This document shows positions 1-8,728 of a stretch of DNA of 22,813 bases, in pieces; position 1 is the stretch's first letter; each line of letters starts with the position of its first letter. The stretch covers positions 14,596 to 37,408 of the forward strand of contig VHZZ01012706.1 of NCBI GenBank assembly GCA_009801015.1. The letters are read 5' to 3'. The DNA is from Silene noctiflora. Taxonomy: Eukaryota > Streptophyta > Magnoliopsida > Caryophyllales > Caryophyllaceae. The notes beneath the pieces are model-generated. The model worked only from the letters and a program-made list of their open reading frames with translations. It did not search any database and was not told where the DNA came from. A program made the position numbers and the translations under genes.

Positions 1-129
1 TCCTAAACTTTAATCATTAATAAGTATAAAATATTCACGTATATTACATTAATATTTTTTAAATGTTAATCATTATATTAATGTTCCTAAAAACAAATCC
101 GTGCAATTTTTGCACTGGTTGAAAACTAA
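1..129 (+). mobile_element. Helitron 3' end, partial (degenerate hairpin)
   Basis: An imperfect hairpin, ccgtgcaatttttgcactgg (99-118), is followed seven bases later by CTAA at 126-129. That is the layout of a Helitron 3' terminus: a GC-rich hairpin just before CTRR. The AT-rich stretch to its left resembles the stretch before the hairpin at 22302 (both contain attcacgtatat-like sequence), so both probably belong to one family. The rest of the element lies to the left of the window. The next base is A, not the expected T, and one hairpin arm is mutated, so this is an old copy. Confidence 0.5.
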
Positions 130-276
130 ATTGATTAATAAAAAAAAATCAAAAATCAATAAACATTAAAAAATTATTTTGTGAATTCCGAGCATTTTAT
201 TTTATCATGTAAAATATGTACATATCAACATATCGTTGCTTACAAGCCCGTGCAATTTGCACGGGCTTAAAACTAG
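130..276 (+). mobile_element. Second Helitron 3' end
   Basis: A perfect hairpin, cccgtgcaatttgcacggg (within 246-266), is followed by ttaaaa and CTAG at 273-276, then T at 277. This matches the Helitron rule of a terminal hairpin, CTRR, and insertion before T. The matching TC start is not seen between 130 and 276. This copy may therefore extend left through the first terminus, or it may be a second 3' end added by end bypass. The start given here is only the boundary with the previous terminus. Confidence 0.6.
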
Positions 277-1170
277 TTTTTAGTTAATAGTTAATTAATA
301 ATTATTATGATAACTAAATAGTTAGCTCACCATCCATTGTGTTGATTAGTCAATTTCCTTTTGTCAGAATAGCTGAATATTGTCCACATTCATTCATTTT
401 TTTGTGATTAACGTCTATGTTCAATTAGTGTTTTTCCTCTTTTTTAGCCCATTTAAGACGATATTATATACTCCACATTCATATATACTATTGCAATAAT
501 AAGATGATCGTAATTGTTCTTTTTATTTACATGTTTTACTTAATCGTGTATTTTTATCCATAATTTTCCGTAACATGCCCTTCTCAAAAAGTAATAAAAC
601 GCAATAACACATGAGAGACGACCTTTTTTCGTATTCCTTTTATATTTCCGTAATCGTTGATTGTAACTCAAAGTGGCTCTTTTGTTTGATACATATTTCA
701 TAACAACCACACCTATTTTATGGTAGACTACAATTATTATTATTACAAATTCTTGTTTCAGAAAGCCACTTATGATAACTCGTGTTTCAATAGTGGTAAC
801 ATTTGGCCGCAAAATAATTACAAAATCTCGTCTTATTGTTTCGGGTCATCCTGTCTGAAGCAAGACCAACTGCATTATTATTTAGTAAACTATTTTATTA
901 CTTTTGGCAACATTTTTCCATCAAAGATAATCTCACAATAAATTCGTGAAGTTTATTACCAAAGTAGTCAAGTACTAGGGTAAAATCACATATGTTTATA
1001 TGGGCTATATTTTCGGTACGAGTTCTAGACTAATTGCTAAACTCAAGGAGCATTGGGATCAAAATGGTGCTCATCTTTTCAAGGACGAAATGGCAAGATG
1101 CTAAAGGTTTGCATTTCAGAGGAAAAACATAATTGTTTCATACACAATTGGAGCACAAGATCGACAAAAA
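277..1170. other. Intergenic, no gene recognised
   Basis: AT-rich sequence. The open frames here (for example 540-812 minus and 720-941 plus) have low-complexity translations with no known motif and no plausible splice partners. A short stretch at 1000-1104 plus encodes 34 residues with coding-like composition (it contains KLKEHWDQNGAHLFKDE) but matches nothing I recognise and may be a gene or transposon remnant. Confidence 0.5.
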
Positions 1171-2400
1171 TGTTTAGGTTAATGAGACGAGACAACTCGC
1201 GAGCTACTCAAGATCGGCTCGGTCAAAGCTCAGTGAAAGCTCGGCTTGGGCTCGGGATCGGCTTGAGAGCTTAACGAGTCAAGCCGAGCAAAGGCTAACT
1301 CGACTCGAAAAGCTCGCGAGTAGCTCGAACTTGTATGATTACATAAGATATTGCTCATATTTTATAAAAAGATTTTATCATGAGTATATTTTAGTATCAC
1401 ATCCGTGGAAGTGGCAAATAAACCTCATACGTTTGACCTTATGTGCATATTAGTCTCATGTCTTTCTATTAGTGCAAATCAACCCCACTACTTATAGTTG
1501 ATGTGCAGTTAAGCCCACTTGAAAATATTCAGGTCAATTTCTCGCCGGAAAATAATGACATGGCACCGAAAAGATGTCTAGAACTGAGTTAGATAATTAA
1601 AAAAGGAAAAAAAATGATTTTTATCACATATACGGAGTTGTTCAATTGGGTGAGAGATTGAAGAACAAGGAGTTGAAGAATCCTAATGTGAAAAAAATGC
1701 AAATTTTATTAAATATAAAATAAAAAATTGAAAACCCCTAAGTTGGGTGATTCAATTGGATGAAAATTGAAGAACCCTAATTCTGGTATATGCAAATGTT
1801 GCTCAATTAGATGAGAAAACAAAGAAAAAGAAGAGAAAGAGGGATAATTTGGAGAGAGAATGCAAGATGAAAAAGTATGGCGGTGTTGTTGTTGATGGTG
1901 ACAGTAAGAGAAGGTAAAAGTCATCTATCTCAGTCCCAGTCATTTTTCCAGTGCCCTGTTACTTTTTTTCCGGTGGGAAATTAGCCTGAAATCTTTAATT
2001 GGGCTAAATTGCACATTATGTATAACTTATGGGGTTGATTTGCACTAGTTAGGAGACATGGGGCTAATATGCACATAAGGTCAAACGTATGGGGCTTATT
2101 TCCCACTTCCCCCGTATCACATATATCAAATGTGTCACTCTTTTGCACATATTTTTACATAGAACCTTCGAGCCTTATTATTGAAAATATCGAAAGAAAA
2201 AAAATAAAAAAATAAACAATTTTATATAGGTTCAATTTGGGCTCAAGTTTGGCTCGAGCTCGTGTTAAAGCTCACAAGCTTTATAACGAGCACATTTTTT
2301 TCAAGCTCGAGATCGGCTCGAGCTCGAGTTTTGGTTCTTGAGCACAAGCCGAGCAAGACCAAGCTCGGGCTCGGGCTCGGCTCGGCTCGTTAACACCCCT
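1171..2400. mobile_element. GAGCTC-rich, hAT-like non-autonomous element, interrupted
   Basis: Two arms rich in GAGCTCG / GGCTCGG words face each other, at about 1171-1330 and 2230-2400. The right arm, read inwards on the minus strand, begins aggggtgttaacgagccgag. This is the form commonly seen at the ends of a widespread plant repeat class usually placed with hAT. The left arm has a more diverged equivalent (ggttaatgagacgag at 1177). No clear 8-bp target duplication remains, so the outer borders are uncertain by several bases. No coding sequence is present. It is split by the MULE-type element at 1403-2113 and is therefore the older of the two. Confidence 0.5.
1403..2113. mobile_element. MULE-type MITE, long TIRs with 9-bp TSD
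   Basis: Terminal inverted repeats of about 160 bp are visible. The left one (1403-1567) runs from ccgtggaagtggcaaataa to a CGCCGGAAAA-containing segment, and the right one (about 1950-2113) is its diverged reverse complement starting gggggaagtgggaaataag. Shared inner blocks include gtttgaccttatgtgcatat and agtgcaaatcaacccca. The element is flanked on both sides by GTATCACAT (1394-1402 and 2114-2122), a 9-bp direct repeat as expected for Mutator-like transposition. The 380-bp core holds no plausible transposase, so it is non-autonomous. It sits inside the GAGCTC-rich element, giving a clear order of insertion. Confidence 0.85.
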
Positions 2401-2575
2401 AATAAGACTATTGTACGCGTACATCCTACAATAGTCATATCCTATGTTATAAACCGCATTTAATGATAACAAAAATATAAGTAATGTTTTCTTTCATTCA
2501 AAAAGAAAACACTAATCAAATGACAATCCTGAAAATGTTTCGAGCAAATCAAATATAAGCAAAAATATAGAGCAA

Positions 2576-5486
2576 TTAAGGTATGGTAGCGGCCAAACGA
2601 GTGTCAAGAAACTGTTCTATTGTGGTGTAGTAGAGATGAGGGTAAAGCTCAGTGCCTTCCACACCCCCACTTGATTCAATGTCAAAATATGTTTGGTCGC
2701 CCTTGACAAAAGCCGAGTATATGAAGATAAGCTCCATGTTCTGAGGATATGGGGTTTCTGCATATCACACAGGACTGCTCTTAGCACATCAAAGACATTT
2801 CACATCAAATACTCCGTTTAATGTTGGATAGTTAGACTGATTATTTATTATCAAGGATGCATGTAAGTAGGATTTATGCGCATAACCCATGCTTATGTAA
2901 CAATAAAAACCGCAAAATCTCCAGAGTGTCTCAAGACGTCCAGCAATCTAACCCAAGGCGAGGGACGGGTATAAGGAGTGAGCAGTCTTGCCCCTTATGA
3001 TGGGAAATACAAAAAGCTATTTCCAAATGATCCAAGCATATAGAACATTCCGTTTTGATAAAATTATTTTACTTTATTTCATCATGTTTCGTGGTGAAAG
3101 AGTTTTTGACTCCGTTGTATAAGGAGAATCACGCCTAAAAACTAAATCAAATTGAAGTATTTGGAGCCAACCGTCAGTGCATGTTAATGTATGAAATTTC
3201 AAAAGGCTTTTTTTGGCTTTTTAAATATTTTCTTGACAGTCTCGGGTATATGAGGTAACATGAAAAGTCATTTTAAAGTTGTTGAAGATGCATCAAGAGT
3301 TCAAATTTTATATTAGGCCATGAGGGAGTTTCAAGTTAGTGAAATACCTTTGATTCTGGTAAGAAGTTCTTCTTCAGAAACGTATAGTTTATCCAATTGT
3401 TTTCCGATCTTACTCTCCCAAATTTCAACCAGCTCGTTCATGGAGTAAACATTTCCAGCCGGTCTCAAATACATGGCTTTATTTAAAGTACGTGGGTCGT
3501 CCACAGCGCATATGGTGAAGGCCGCAACATCTATTTCATTGACAAACACCCCTGCGAAGAAACACAGGCAAAATTACTTCTTGCCAACCACAATAACATG
3601 GCTTAATTTACCGACAACATTACCCAACCGCCTCAGTAGCTTACTCAGAGAGACTGTTTTCTCTCCATAATGAGATCAGTTTGCTTTATTTTATCATATC
3701 TGAAAGTCTAAAAATACCGAGTTTTGACCCACTGAAAATGAAAACAAAAAACGACTAGTAAATGAAAAACGAGTATCATTTCAATAGACCTTTGACGTTT
3801 CCATCTCCAAAGATAGTCACTTTATCCCTAGGAGGAGTTTTCATTCCAGGTTGAACTAAGGATGGAAGCAAGTAGCTCATGAAGAAGTTGCAACAAATGT
3901 ATGTGTGAGGAATGCCTTCAGCTTCAACAATCCGCCGTATCTCTGCTTTTCTTGCATAAAAGCCATAGTCCATATCAGACACTTGAACCTTGTCTGGATC
4001 TAATCCAAACTCCGAAGGGATGAATTTCTGCAAAAGTCAAGAAGGTAACAGTCAGAAATTACAAATCAACATACTATCAGCCAACTAAATTGTTGCTGGT
4101 GTCTCACTTACGAAAATCATAGCAAAATTTCTTTGGCAGGAAACATTTTAAGCCTCTCCATGTTTTATACACACACGAATTCAAGTAGTGTTAAAAGACC
4201 TTGTTCTTGATGGGTAAACAAGAAAAAACAAGATTACAATAATAGTACCTCAAACTTTACTTCTTAATTCTTGCATATATACACCATAAGTAAAAGTTGC
4301 GGAGTACTTCCTAAATCGAAGGGAGCATAGTTGTTGCATTACCAATCAAGGACCCATCAAAAACCCGCTTCAATATTACTCCATACTACTTACTTCTCAA
4401 TTCTCATACAATGTAATGGTGCTCATTCCCTAATCCCCTCCCTTCTATTGCTACTACCCTAATCAAAAGCTTCTTTAGACGCAATGCGATGATGCTAATG
4501 TGGCCTGCAGCTATATTTATTTCTCAGCAACACAGCATACATCTCATGTTGTACCACTTGGGACTTCGGAGCACCCAAGCTCCAGTACCAACTTAATTAG
4601 TTAATTGTGCCAATGTGGCATATAATCATTAACAATTGCCCAGGTTCTCAATCACAATTAACTATTAACACCAATTCAATTAGTTAACTATGCCAATGTG
4701 ACATATAAATCATTAACAATTGCCCGGGTTCTCGATCACAATTAACTATTAATACCAATTCAATTAGTTAATGTACTAATGGACATTTAATCATTAACAA
4801 TTGCCCAAGTTCTCAAGTGTTATACAATTGATTAAAAAACTACCTACTTCTAAAGGTACATGTTCCCTTGATTCCAACAAACAAATACATGTGAACTAAC
4901 CATTAAACAAAACATGAGTAAAACTTCACAATCAAACAAATATTTACATTTTTTATTTTTTTCAAGCCGTGTTTTAATTAAAGCTAAACAAATGATCGGG
5001 ACAAACCTTGATTGAACCAACAAGTTTGATGGCTCTAATCAAATTTTTTTGATCAAGAGCATGCTTAACTGGGATTGCACAAATCACAACATCAACTTTC
5101 TTCACTGCTTCAACTAAACTACTCTCATCGTCCAATGAACCCTTCACTCAAAATCAAACACCATTAAAAAAAACGTAACTATTTTCGCAGAACGCAGTCA
5201 AAAATTGAGGGGTAAAAAGTGGGACCCACAAAAATTGAAGAACTACCCAGAAAAACCCACAAAAAATGATGAAAAGGGTACAAGAGAGAGAAGAAAAAGG
5301 GGAAACCTTAAGTATAGTAACACCAGCGTCGGAAAGAGAATGGAGTTTGTGACGTTTAAAAGTGTCGGAAAATGAGGAGTCTCTAACAAGAATAAATGTA
5401 GGGTGTGAAGCGGTAATGCTGGCATTTGCGAGGTGGTAACCTAGATTTCCGGTTGCTCCGATTATTAGTATTCGACTTTTCTCCAT
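2576..5486 (-). CDS. Isoflavone reductase-like / PCBER-like NADPH reductase (NmrA-like family), 5 exons, complete
   Basis: Exons in reading order: 5307-5486, 5007-5141, 3790-4027, 3348-3551 and 2576-2757. All introns are GT..AG, the phases agree (0,0,1,1), and the product is 312 residues, normal for the family. The start is the first ATG; a GTG 12 bases upstream is not a plausible plant start. The dinucleotide-binding motif GATGNLG is at residues 10-16, FIPSEFG at 107-113, the lysine matching the family's catalytic Lys in KAEIRR at 132, and the conserved RDKV..FGDGN and VDDPRTLNK blocks follow. Family members are cytosolic NADPH-dependent reductases acting on phenylpropanoid-derived lignans, isoflavonoids or phenylpropene esters. 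The sequence suggests the PCBER/IFR-like branch more than pinoresinol-lariciresinol reductase, but the substrate cannot be fixed. The C-terminus (DTRLAATIP) extends a few residues beyond the typical end. Intron 2 carries a tandem repeat, and transposon-derived DNA begins less than 300 bp upstream. Confidence 0.93.
4594..4815. repeat. Tandem repeat, 81-84 bp unit, about 2.7 copies
   Basis: The phrase attaacaattgccc recurs near 4629, 4713 and 4794, each time followed by gggttctc-like and cacaattaactattaa-like sequence and then caattagttaa and (ca)atgtgacatataaatca-like sequence. The spacing is 84 and then 81 bases. The array lies within intron 2 of the reductase gene and does not reach either splice site. 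The copies differ by only a few substitutions and small gaps, suggesting a fairly recent duplication. Confidence 0.85.
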
Positions 5487-5767
5487 TTTCGTGGACACTG
5501 AAGAAAGTTTTGAGCGCTAAACCTCAATGATGATTACGAATTTGGATTATGGTGCCCAGGGGATAACCCGTATAGCCGTGTGGGGTTAGCAACTTAAGGT
5601 CCGGGCCAGAAAACTGGGCTGAATTGAAACATGTGGTGTGGATCAAAATTTGACCGGATTTTTTTATGTCCGGTCCTTGATCCTCATTTTTTGGATTTGC
5701 ATTCAATTCGGACCGGTGCAATACCGCTCAAGGTCTAGACCGAATTTGATGGTTTTTAAAACTAATA
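5487..5767. other. 5' flank of the reductase gene, repeat-like
   Basis: This is the only sequence between the reductase start codon and the Helitron end at 5768. I see no convincing TATA box. The stretch at about 5590-5755 is rich in ggtccgg / gaccgg words, resembling the degenerate ends of plant hAT-like repeats, so much of the proximal promoter may itself be transposon-derived. No gene is seen. Confidence 0.4.
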
Positions 5768-7080
5768 CTAGTTTTGTGACCCGTGAAATTCACGGGATGT
5801 TCCGTTTCTAATGTAATATTTTAGTGATTTAATAACCTAACATGCTACGCTAAACTCAACTTACTATTTTCATGTTTTAAGGGTTGTATAAAGTCAATCA
5901 GTCTTTTGTACAACAGTTTATCAAAAATTGAAGTGTAATATTGTAGATACGAGATACCCCTGCCAAATCTAAATTAACTCAATGCAAGCTAAAATAAATT
6001 AATNATATAGGTATTCATATAATCAAATCACACATAACTATATTATTGTTAAACAAAGATCCTCAAAGATAGAGCACTCTCACATATTAGATATTAAAAT
6101 TTCATCAACAATTCTGAAAATAACATAAAACACACGATTAGAAATGTTATGACAAAACTAACATTTCACAACCCCCATAAAATTGAAACTAATATACAAT
6201 AATAATTTGTTTAACTAAGAATTTTAAAGCAACTACTTGAACAACAATTGGATCATTAATGCCAAATACTTCATCTGTTAAACAATATTATACAAAAATG
6301 TGTTATGTCATGATCTCCTCAAATTTTCCACCTTTCGACCATGTATTTTAAAATATATACTAAGTGCTCAAAAACTATTAGTCATCCACGTTGATGTCGT
6401 CAATTTTTAGTTAGTATGGAATATATAGTTGTTTAAGCAATCTTAGTATTTCACTTCTCCCTATAGTCTTCTTTCTCCAATAAATCATACCTATAAAAAA
6501 AAGTAAGTCAGTAATAGTGGAATTTGTTCTATGCAATATTATCGTTATTAACTTAAGCTTCACCTTAAATAATGAAAGAAGGATGAAATGAGAATCAAAC
6601 CGTAGAGATGTAAGTGTATTTACTTTTGAAGAACTCAATACCACAAATAATCTTAGCTTGATAGCCCCTTAATGAGAACAAAACAAACACATACGTAAAA
6701 CTGAAAATGAGATGAACACGTCATAACCCAATGAAAACTCCATAAAATGTAAATAAATTAATTAATAATTTAAAACCTTAATACACTTAGCTTGGTGTGA
6801 ATAAAATGAAAGGAAATATTAGTAACACATACCATTCTACTAACGATAGAGATAAGATTTATATTACAAATTTGTCTTCCATCAAAAATATATAAACAAT
6901 TGAGGATGTGTTTTATGGCTAGTAAATATTTTTTTTTCATTATTATCAAATTTAATGTAGGCATAAATACAGATCAAGGTTCATGACTTTTGAGCATTCT
7001 TTTTTTATTATTATGAAGTTTAATATAGACATAAATATGGAGTAATGAGAAATGGTAAGTAAAAGGTTTGCTTTATTATA

Positions 7081-7122
<42 letters not shown>

Positions 7123-7577
7123 TTCTTACAAAATTCACTTTGCATGAAAGTGGTTTAAGAAGTTATTTTATGTAATTAAAACATGACATATGGATGATGA
7201 TAGATAGTTTAGTTTGTCTTTTAATTATATTTATAGATTTATAGATATAGTAGCTTTATAATCAAAATTATTAGACTTTTTATTTACTACTCCATACATA
7301 TAAGACCTTTTAGCTACCATCTTTATGGTTAATAAGGAGTTAGATGGAAAAATTGTACGATTTAAATGACGAGAGTAAATTCCTAATTTATTTCTATAAT
7401 TTAAATCATGATCTTATGGTTTCCTAAAAAAAATTAGTAAACCTTATGGAGAGTTTTAATAAATAGCTCTAAAGTAGGCTTGATATTAACCAAATAAATT
7501 ATTAGAATTTAATTATGATAATCCTATGTGGCAAAAAATTAAATGTGTTAAGTTGCCTTTTAACTATATAGTATAGA
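5768..7577 (-). mobile_element. Non-autonomous Helitron, both ends present
   Basis: On the minus strand the element opens with TCTATACTATATAG (from 7577), the canonical TC start with a TCTMTAYTA-like beginning. It closes with the hairpin cccgtgaatttcacggg (about 5780-5796), tcacaaaa and CTAG (5771-5768). The flanking bases on that strand are A (7578) before TC and T (5767) after CTAG, which fits insertion between A and T with no target duplication. The length is 1,810 bp. The interior is AT-rich, with no open frame long enough for a Rep/helicase, so it must have been mobilised by a relative. It contains an ATT microsatellite and one N (6004). It abuts the promoter side of the reductase gene. 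Confidence 0.82.
7080..7122. repeat. (ATT)n microsatellite
   Basis: An uninterrupted run of about 14 ATT units lies inside the reverse Helitron. It is expected to vary in length between individuals. Confidence 0.95.
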
Positions 7578-7664
7578 TTTATGATATAATTTTATGAAAT
7601 GACTGAGCAACTTGTTTACTGAACACATTTCCCATGTTTAATAGAAGTAGTTGTTTAAAAAAAA

Positions 7665-8388
7665 GGGAATTACTTTTTCACATACGGATTTTACTCTTTC
7701 ACATACATTTTTTCATAAACTTTTCATATCATACCCTTTATTCTAAATCTAATCAAATTAACTCTTTTATATACTTTTTCCCTCAAATCGATGCTAATTA
7801 CTTTAAAGACTTGAACAATGAATTATAATTCTCCAATTTGTAAATTAATTTTAATGTTTATAACAATTTTTAATATGTTTTATTAAAATTATTAGGTTTG
7901 TTAATTAATGAAATTAATAAAATTCTTAATAAAATTCATTTGCTGTGTGTTCACAAATGCACAATCATTTGTAGAAACGCATTAGTCCTTACTCCTTGGT
8001 AATGCTTTCTTGGACAAACTCTCATTAATTTGAAAAATTATATGCTTTGTCGATAAACTCCACATAGCAGCCGGTGGATCATCTTCTTGTATGTACGGAG
8101 TATATATGAAAGTTTACATCCGTTTTTGTCCCGGCTGTATATCTGGGGCGGTGCGATTGGGTGTGAGAAGGCTGGAGTGTGTGGTGCCGCTGGTGTGTTT
8201 GGGAGTGGGAACGGCGGGAGTGGGTACGAGTGAGTGGTCAGGTTGTCGATTGTGAAGTAGTGGTGGTGGAGGGAGATGAGGGGAGGGAGAAAAGAAATTA
8301 ATTGGGTGAGGAAATGAAAAAAATGACAAGGGTAAAACTGTAAAACGTGTATGTGAAAAAGTAAAATTCGTATGTGAAAAAGTACGTC
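7665..8388. mobile_element. TIR MITE (724 bp) with modular ends
   Basis: The left end (ttactttttcacatacgg then ttttactctttcacatac) is repeated in reverse complement at the right end (plus-strand gtatgtgaaaaagtaaaatt and cgtatgtgaaaaagta at about 8349-8385). Each end holds two direct copies of a (C)TTTTTCACATAC word spaced by about 20 bases. The borders are flanked by runs of A (7657-7664 and 8389 on), which could be an 8-bp duplication but cannot be proven in homopolymer. A purine-rich, GC-rich block (8140-8290) lies near the right end. No transposase is present. The layout matches the element at 16533-17357. Confidence 0.7.
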
Positions 8389-8728
8389 AAAAAAAAAAAT
8401 CATCATTTATTAAGGGTCATGCTCATTTTAAAATATGTTGGAGATATCATTTATTTAAAATAATGGTAGAGAAATTTTGAATAATGTTTATTAAACAATT
8501 TTGATATAATTTATTTAAACAATTTCTGTCCAAAAGAACAAAACCCTATCGTGATTTCGTTCCACGGGAACAAAAATGAAGACATGGAAACGTCAATGCA
8601 TCCTACTGTAATTCACAACAAAATACATTTAAATTATCGTCTCAAAAACATACAACAGACTCCCATAAAAGTAAGGTCAAAATTGAAGTGAACAACACTA
8701 GCTGTTACAACAAATAAGCAGAAGTTGC
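8389..8728 (-). other. Likely 3' UTR / downstream flank of SAS10
   Basis: This lies between the SAS10 stop codon and the MITE. It contains no open frame of note. The part nearest the stop codon (about 8560-8728) is less AT-rich, as expected of a transcribed 3' UTR. I see no perfect AATAAA on the minus strand, which is common in plants. Confidence 0.4.

Noticed and set aside
540-941. Overlapping frames of 90 and 73 codons on opposite strands
   Set aside because: Low-complexity translations rich in Y, I and K with no domain and no splice logic; chance frames in AT-rich DNA.
1000-1104. 34-codon plus-strand frame with coding-like residues (KLKEHWDQNGAHLFKDE)
   Set aside because: Too short, no known motif, no supporting splice partners, and next to repeat DNA. 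It may be a relic, but I cannot name its source.
2880-3010. GC-richer stretch in reductase intron 4 (cccaaggcgagggacggg and gagcagtcttgcccctta)
   Set aside because: It looks repetitive and SINE-like in flavour, but I see no RNA polymerase III A/B boxes, poly-A tail or target duplication to support a SINE call.
3473-3670. 65-codon plus-strand frame opposite reductase exon 4
   Set aside because: Antisense shadow of a well-supported exon.
8038-8406. 122-codon minus-strand frame rich in H, P and F
   Set aside because: It lies wholly inside the 724-bp MITE and reads its inverted repeat and pyrimidine-rich block; not a host gene.
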